In this document: positions 60,100-64,000 of the stretch, piece after piece
Layout: the number at the start of each line of letters is the position of its first letter
Numbering within the stretch: position 1 is the stretch's first letter
Source of the DNA: Sternotherus odoratus
Lineage: Eukaryota; Chordata; Testudines; Kinosternidae
Length of the DNA stretch: 64,000 bases
Direction of reading: 5' to 3'
Assembly: GCA_032164245.1 (NCBI GenBank)
Contig: JAVMKO010000004.1
Location: 30,171,626-30,235,625 of the forward strand
Translations under genes and position numbers: made by a program
The notes under the pieces: model-generated
Databases searched by the model: none
The model's input: only the letters and a program-made list of their open reading frames with translations
What the model was told of the DNA's origin: nothing

Positions 60100-60381
60100 T
60101 CATGCCTCCCGCTGAGCAGTCCTCTCAAATGAGAGAAGATATGCCTCAATGTCATCCTCTGCTGTCATCTTTGGCAGACGAACAGAGGCCCCTAGGGTTT
60201 GCATCCCGTCAGACCCTCGGGGCTGGGTGGTGAGGATCTTTAGCTGATCCATTACCTCACGCAAGAGGGCACGATCTTGGGTCGCCTGATTCATTATTAA
60301 TTGATTTGTTTCCTGATGAACCCGGGTAGCCTCCTGCTGGGCTGCCGTGGCTTGTACCAGAGCCCTTATCACCTCCTCCAT
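60100..60381 (-). pseudogene. Gag N-terminus ended by a premature TGA
   Basis: The frame opens MEEVIRALVQATAAQQEATR and is predicted to be helical or coiled-coil, followed by SVRLPKMTAEDDIEAYLLSF, which leads into the capsid. It ends at TGA (60100-60102) and the same frame resumes at once and continues through gag and pol, so this is a single nonsense change and not a frameshift. I chose the ATG at 60379-60381 because the protein-like sequence starts there; an in-frame ATG at 60430-60432 precedes it. The stop falls before the capsid, so it does not look like the regulated gag-pol stop of some retroelements. Suppression cannot be excluded from sequence alone. Confidence 0.85.
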
Positions 60382-60489
60382 GGTGGCACAAAGCAGATAA
60401 CCCACCAAAAAGAATTCAAAACCCCAGTGCACTTTTTTTTTCTTTTTCTTTTTTTAAATCCTTTCTTCCGCCACGCTGTGTATGAACAT

Positions 60490-60505
60490 CCTACCTCTAA
60501 CACCA
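60490..60505 (-). other. Primer-binding site, possibly tRNA-Leu
   Basis: Two bases inside the 5' LTR the minus strand reads TGGTGTTAGAGGTAGG. It starts TGG as expected for the complement of a tRNA CCA end. By my recollection of tRNA-Leu(CAA) it matches about 13 of 16 bases with three transitions. The position is firm, the tRNA identity tentative. Confidence 0.65.
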
Positions 60506-60507
60506 GT

Positions 60508-61047
60508 TGTGACAAAGCTCCAAGCCTGTACTTGTGGGTCCTGCGTTTCTTGGCGGATTTCACTAGCCACAGTGACTAATTGTGGAAGGCAGGAGGGGGG
60601 GTAGCCCGGGCCCGCCCTCTTCTCCGGGCTCCAGCCCAGGGACCCTAATAGTATCAGTTGAGATGGCTGACCTTTTAACCACCAAGCACAATACAATTCC
60701 CTGGGCTTCTTCCCCACAACAGTTCCTGCTTCTTTACTCTCCACTTCACCCTTACCTCAGGGCCTCCTTCCAAACTGCTCTCTGCTTCAATGCCTCCAAA
60801 CTGCTCTCTGCTCCAAACACCCACACCGTCTGCCTGAGGCAGGGGTTTTTATTAAGGCCTTACTTGACAGCAGGTGCTCCTAATTAACCTGCTGCCTGCT
60901 AGAACCTTCTTAATTGACCCCAGGTATCTTGATTGGCCTGGAGTAGCCTTTGTTTGGCTATAGGGGGAACAGAGACCTGCACATCCTGAGACTGATGTAC
61001 CTGCCTTCCAGCACTCTCCTATACCCTTCAGGTCTGACTCTATCACA
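60508..61047 (-). repeat. 5' LTR of the Gmr1-like element
   Basis: 540 bp, the same as the 3' LTR apart from about seven substitutions, a 10-base G/C-rich insertion near 60608-60617 and a 2-base difference near 60915. The TATA-like motif sits near 60841-60854. Frames here on both strands are LTR artefacts. Confidence 0.92.
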
Positions 61048-61051
61048 ATAC

Positions 61052-63732
61052 CTAATAGCTTACTTAATGTTAGAGTGGACCTTCAGTAAATAAAAGCTCT
61101 GCTTTTGGCCTTTCATCAAACAGTTTACAAGAATAGGGTTAAAGTCCTCAAGTGGTCTTCAAATCAAACACACAGAAGATGACTTTTTTTTTTTTTTTTG
61201 CAATTAGATAATAGGATAAATTACTCTATAGAAGACTCTGGCAATCCTCAGTGAATGCACTGAACTGTGCTTCTATTTATATTATTTTTAAATGGCCCTC
61301 TACATACTTGCACTGGAAAAATATTTATACATTTAAAGACTGAATTTCTTCTGAGTGCAGTTAAGTATTAGCTACTTTTCCCCCGCAGAAGCACATCTTA
61401 ATTAAAAAAAAAAAAGGGAATATGGCCTGTTGTATTATTTCAAGTGTTAAGAAGATCCTAACTTTCCAATATTAAACAGTTTTAAATAAGATTTGGGTTT
61501 GGTATACGGAGACCTCAGTCTGTGTAATATCATGACAAACACACATTTTAACCTTTCATTACAAGATACAAAAATAAATCACAAAATGTTTGGTACTGCA
61601 ACAGCTCTTGGTTCAGGTGGCTTGAAATTCAATTCAGAGTCACTTTAGTTGTAGCCCTGAATTAAGCTGGCATTTGGTTCACATGGAGAATTACTCAAGA
61701 TGTTATTTCAATAAAAGTTTGCTTTAGCACCTTAACCTTCAACAATTTAAAAGATTTCATTTTTGCAACTCTTGCTTTTTTAAAAAAATCTTTATATTAA
61801 AACTTTGAAGTTATTACCATTTACAAAAGCTATAAGCCTTAAAACTAACAAAAGAAAATGGGAAAACAAATAAAAGCATTTCTTAAAAAGTTTTTAAACA
61901 AATTATCAATTGCTATAAAACAATTTTTAACCCTTTATTTTGGGGAAAAAAAAAGTTCACTTTGCATGCTTATTCCAAACCGGTTCAACACATTTAAGGA
62001 TTTTAAAACAAACTTTTGTTGTAAAGCAACTTTGAAAACTATTGCTTGTTTTCCAAGATGCCAGCTTCTGAGTATATACGAACCCTTTAGGCCTACTCAA
62101 GGATGTAAAGAATGTTGTATTAGCTTAGATGGAATATATGGGCCCAAAGAATCAAACATGTTAAAATGACCCTGAAATTATCCAACATTAAGCAGTTTTA
62201 ACCAACATTTTAGTTTGGTATATCATGATAAGCACATAATTAAAATTCCTTTAACCTTTTATTAAAAAGATACAGAAAAAAAGGAAAAATAGTTAAAACA
62301 TTTGAAATGTAAAGTATAGGATAAATCTTTCATTTTAACAACATCCCTTGTTACCTTTCCCTAGTGAGAAAGAAAACCTCCCTGGCAAGACAATCTTTTA
62401 GATGGCATTAAAATGGTAATTATTGTCTCTGGGAAGTTAGTTGAGAAGGACTGGAGCTGATGTTGTTAAGACAAAGAAGACAAAACAGGACAAACACAAA
62501 AGGGAAAAAGAAGAATAGGGAAGATAGAAAAATGCAGCTTCTTTCTCTGGTATTGACTCTCACTTGTGACCTTGCTGCTGGAACAAAGACAGATACAGCA
62601 CGTAGTCTTATCAGCCACTCCAAGACCGGGCAAACCTGTAATGGACTGTTTTGGGAATTATTTTTAGCTGCATATTTCTGGTCACAATTGTACAGCAGTG
62701 TTGCAAAATATACAAATGTGTCCAGCTAAGCTAGACTCTTATTAGACAAAAGGAAAAAGGAAAAGGACTGAAAAGACAAGAAGTAAGGTTGGAAAGGAAA
62801 AGAACACACAGTGAGGGGTGAGTGACAAAGTATGACGTCCCAGGTGGTGTTTGGGATTTAGCCAAAGCAAGTGGAAGTAGCAATACCATTTGGCTCCCTT
62901 TCTTTAGCCTGGTCTGGTCAGGGACATCTCTCAGGATTATGAGGGAAAAGATTGAGGGGGGTCCCATGAAAAGTGGGGGTTGTAGCCACCATGGAGCTCA
63001 CTCCTTCCCCTTCTCTCATCTTTCAGTCAGCCAGCATTTCGGTAATCCTGCTGCTATTTTTCTTACCTCCCCAAGTCGCTTTCTGAGGATCTAAAAGGGA
63101 GTGATGGGCAGAGTAGCCTGTCCTCTCATTATTTTGTCCACCAGTTAGGCCAGTGATTGACACACCAATTTTGGCTCATTGATTTTTCATTCCCACACTT
63201 GTTTACCAGGCAGGATCTTGACACAATTCTGAGTTATATCAGTAGGCCTTTTTTGTTTAGATTAATTCAGATTTCTTTCTGTAAAAGTACCTTTTCTCAT
63301 CAACAACTATTGTTATAAGTTATTGTGACATTTTATAAACTTTCACTCACTTTTTACAGTTGAGCTCACAATTAGGGTCGATCTGTAGGTCCAATTATCA
63401 CAACAGGCCTCGTCAAGTGATTAACATGAACAATCTTTTAATCAAATCTAGAGAGAAGCATCAAACATTACATATGTTCCTTCAAGTTCTGTAGTAATTG
63501 AATGTGATTAAATCCTTGACTTTTACTTAAACACCTAGTTTTTTTAATGAGACATTTTAAAAGTATGTTTTTCAGAAAGGGTCGGCGTGCCATTGCAAGT
63601 CCTTATTCTCCTCCTATTACAGAAATATGCAAAAAAGGTAAATAATAAACTGTGTTACTTAGAAACTGACTTTCTTATTGTAATCAAAATGAATAGAATT
63701 AACAAGGTAGGCTGAAAATGAACACACCAAAG
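61052..63732. other. Unassigned AT-rich sequence with a diverged direct repeat
   Basis: A T16 run lies at 61184-61199. About 61468-61600 ('ccaatattaaacagtttt', 'gtttggtat', 'tttaacctttcattac', 'aagatacaaaaa') resembles 62178-62300 ('ccaacattaagcagtttt', 'gtttggtat', 'tttaaccttttatta', 'aagatacagaaa') in the same orientation. No gene was recognised. Confidence 0.45.
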
Positions 63733-64000
63733 CAGGGGTTTTCAACCCTTTTCTTTCTCAGCTCTCCCCCCAACATGCTATAAAAAGTCCACGGCCCACC
63801 TGTGCACAACGTTTTTGTGCATATAAAAGGCAGGGCCTGCATTAGGAGGTAGCAAGAAGGGTAATGGCTATTGTGAAACTAAGGGTACAGCTACACTACC
63901 CACCAGATCGGTGGGTAACATTCGATGTATTGGGGATCGATTTATCGCATATCATCTACATGCGATAAATTGATCCCCAAATCGACTCCTGTACTCCACC
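63733..64000 (+). mobile_element. hAT-like element, then a MITE cut by the window end
   Basis: caggggttttcaaccc at 63733 is a hAT-type terminal motif. At 63883 a second element begins gggtacagctacactaccc and contains inverted 'ggggatcgatttatcgcat' and 'atgcgataaattgatcccc'. It resembles the 45.3 kb MITE and runs off the window. Confidence 0.55.

Larger units (their letters stand above)
55436..61047 (-). mobile_element. Gmr1-like Ty3/gypsy LTR retrotransposon, nearly complete
   Basis: A 5.6-kb element with LTRs of 528 and 540 bp (TG...CA), flanked by atac at 55432-55435 and 61048-61051 (4-bp TSD). In coding sense it runs LTR, primer-binding site, gag, zinc knuckle, protease, integrase, reverse transcriptase, RNase H, polypurine tract, LTR. 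Integrase ahead of RT is the opposite of ordinary Ty3/gypsy elements and is known from the Gmr1 group of deuterostomes. LTRs differ by about seven substitutions and two length changes, so the copy is young. One in-frame TGA in gag is the only clear lesion. No envelope-like frame was seen. Confidence 0.95.

Overview
The window looks like nuclear, repeat-rich, non-coding DNA of a sauropsid, most likely a turtle. No host exon, tRNA, rRNA, CRISPR array or operon structure can be supported. The inference rests on repeat content: CR1 LINE fragments (3' ends, a reverse-transcriptase piece and an ORF1 esterase piece), EN(+) Penelope-like elements, MIR/CORE-SINEs, many hAT-like and Tigger-like non-autonomous DNA transposons, and a Ty3/gypsy element of the Gmr1 type. 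Most open frames of 60-190 codons are chance frames, especially those in the GC-rich minisatellites.

Layout. 1-5.4 kb: CR1 and MITE debris, a complete hAT-type element with an 8-bp target-site duplication (TSD) around an 89-bp minisatellite, then a Tigger-like end and a decayed CR1 ORF1. 6.8-7.6, 21.0-21.6 and 31.2-32.4 kb: three Tigger-like elements flanked by TA, each filled with a different amount of GC-rich repeat. 9.7-13.8 kb: two related solo LTRs, the second inserted in a hAT-type MITE that abuts a Penelope 3' fragment. 17.6-19.0 kb: a Penelope-like element on the minus strand with RT and GIY-YIG remnants. 35.7-38.6 kb: palindromic MITEs, a nested hAT-type insertion, and a head-to-head Penelope tail with a 12-bp TSD. 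41.6-43.8 kb: a CR1 split by later insertions. 44.7-46.8 kb: nested MITEs. 48.5-49.1 kb: a perfect 208-bp inverted repeat. 50.2-53.0 kb: MIR and CR1 nests.

55.4-61.1 kb is the main object: a nearly complete Ty3/gypsy retrotransposon on the minus strand (LTR, primer-binding site, gag-pol, polypurine tract, LTR, 4-bp TSD). Its pol order is protease-integrase-RT-RNase H, the Gmr1 arrangement with integrase ahead of RT, and its gag carries a SCAN-like capsid segment. All catalytic motifs I checked are present and the two LTRs are nearly identical, so the insertion is young. One in-frame TGA interrupts gag.

The layering (LTR inside MITE, CR1 inside MITE, MITE inside MITE, hAT-type element inside CR1) gives a readable relative chronology of transposition. 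Family names come from recognition of motifs and general knowledge; no database search was possible, and element edges without a stated TSD are approximate.
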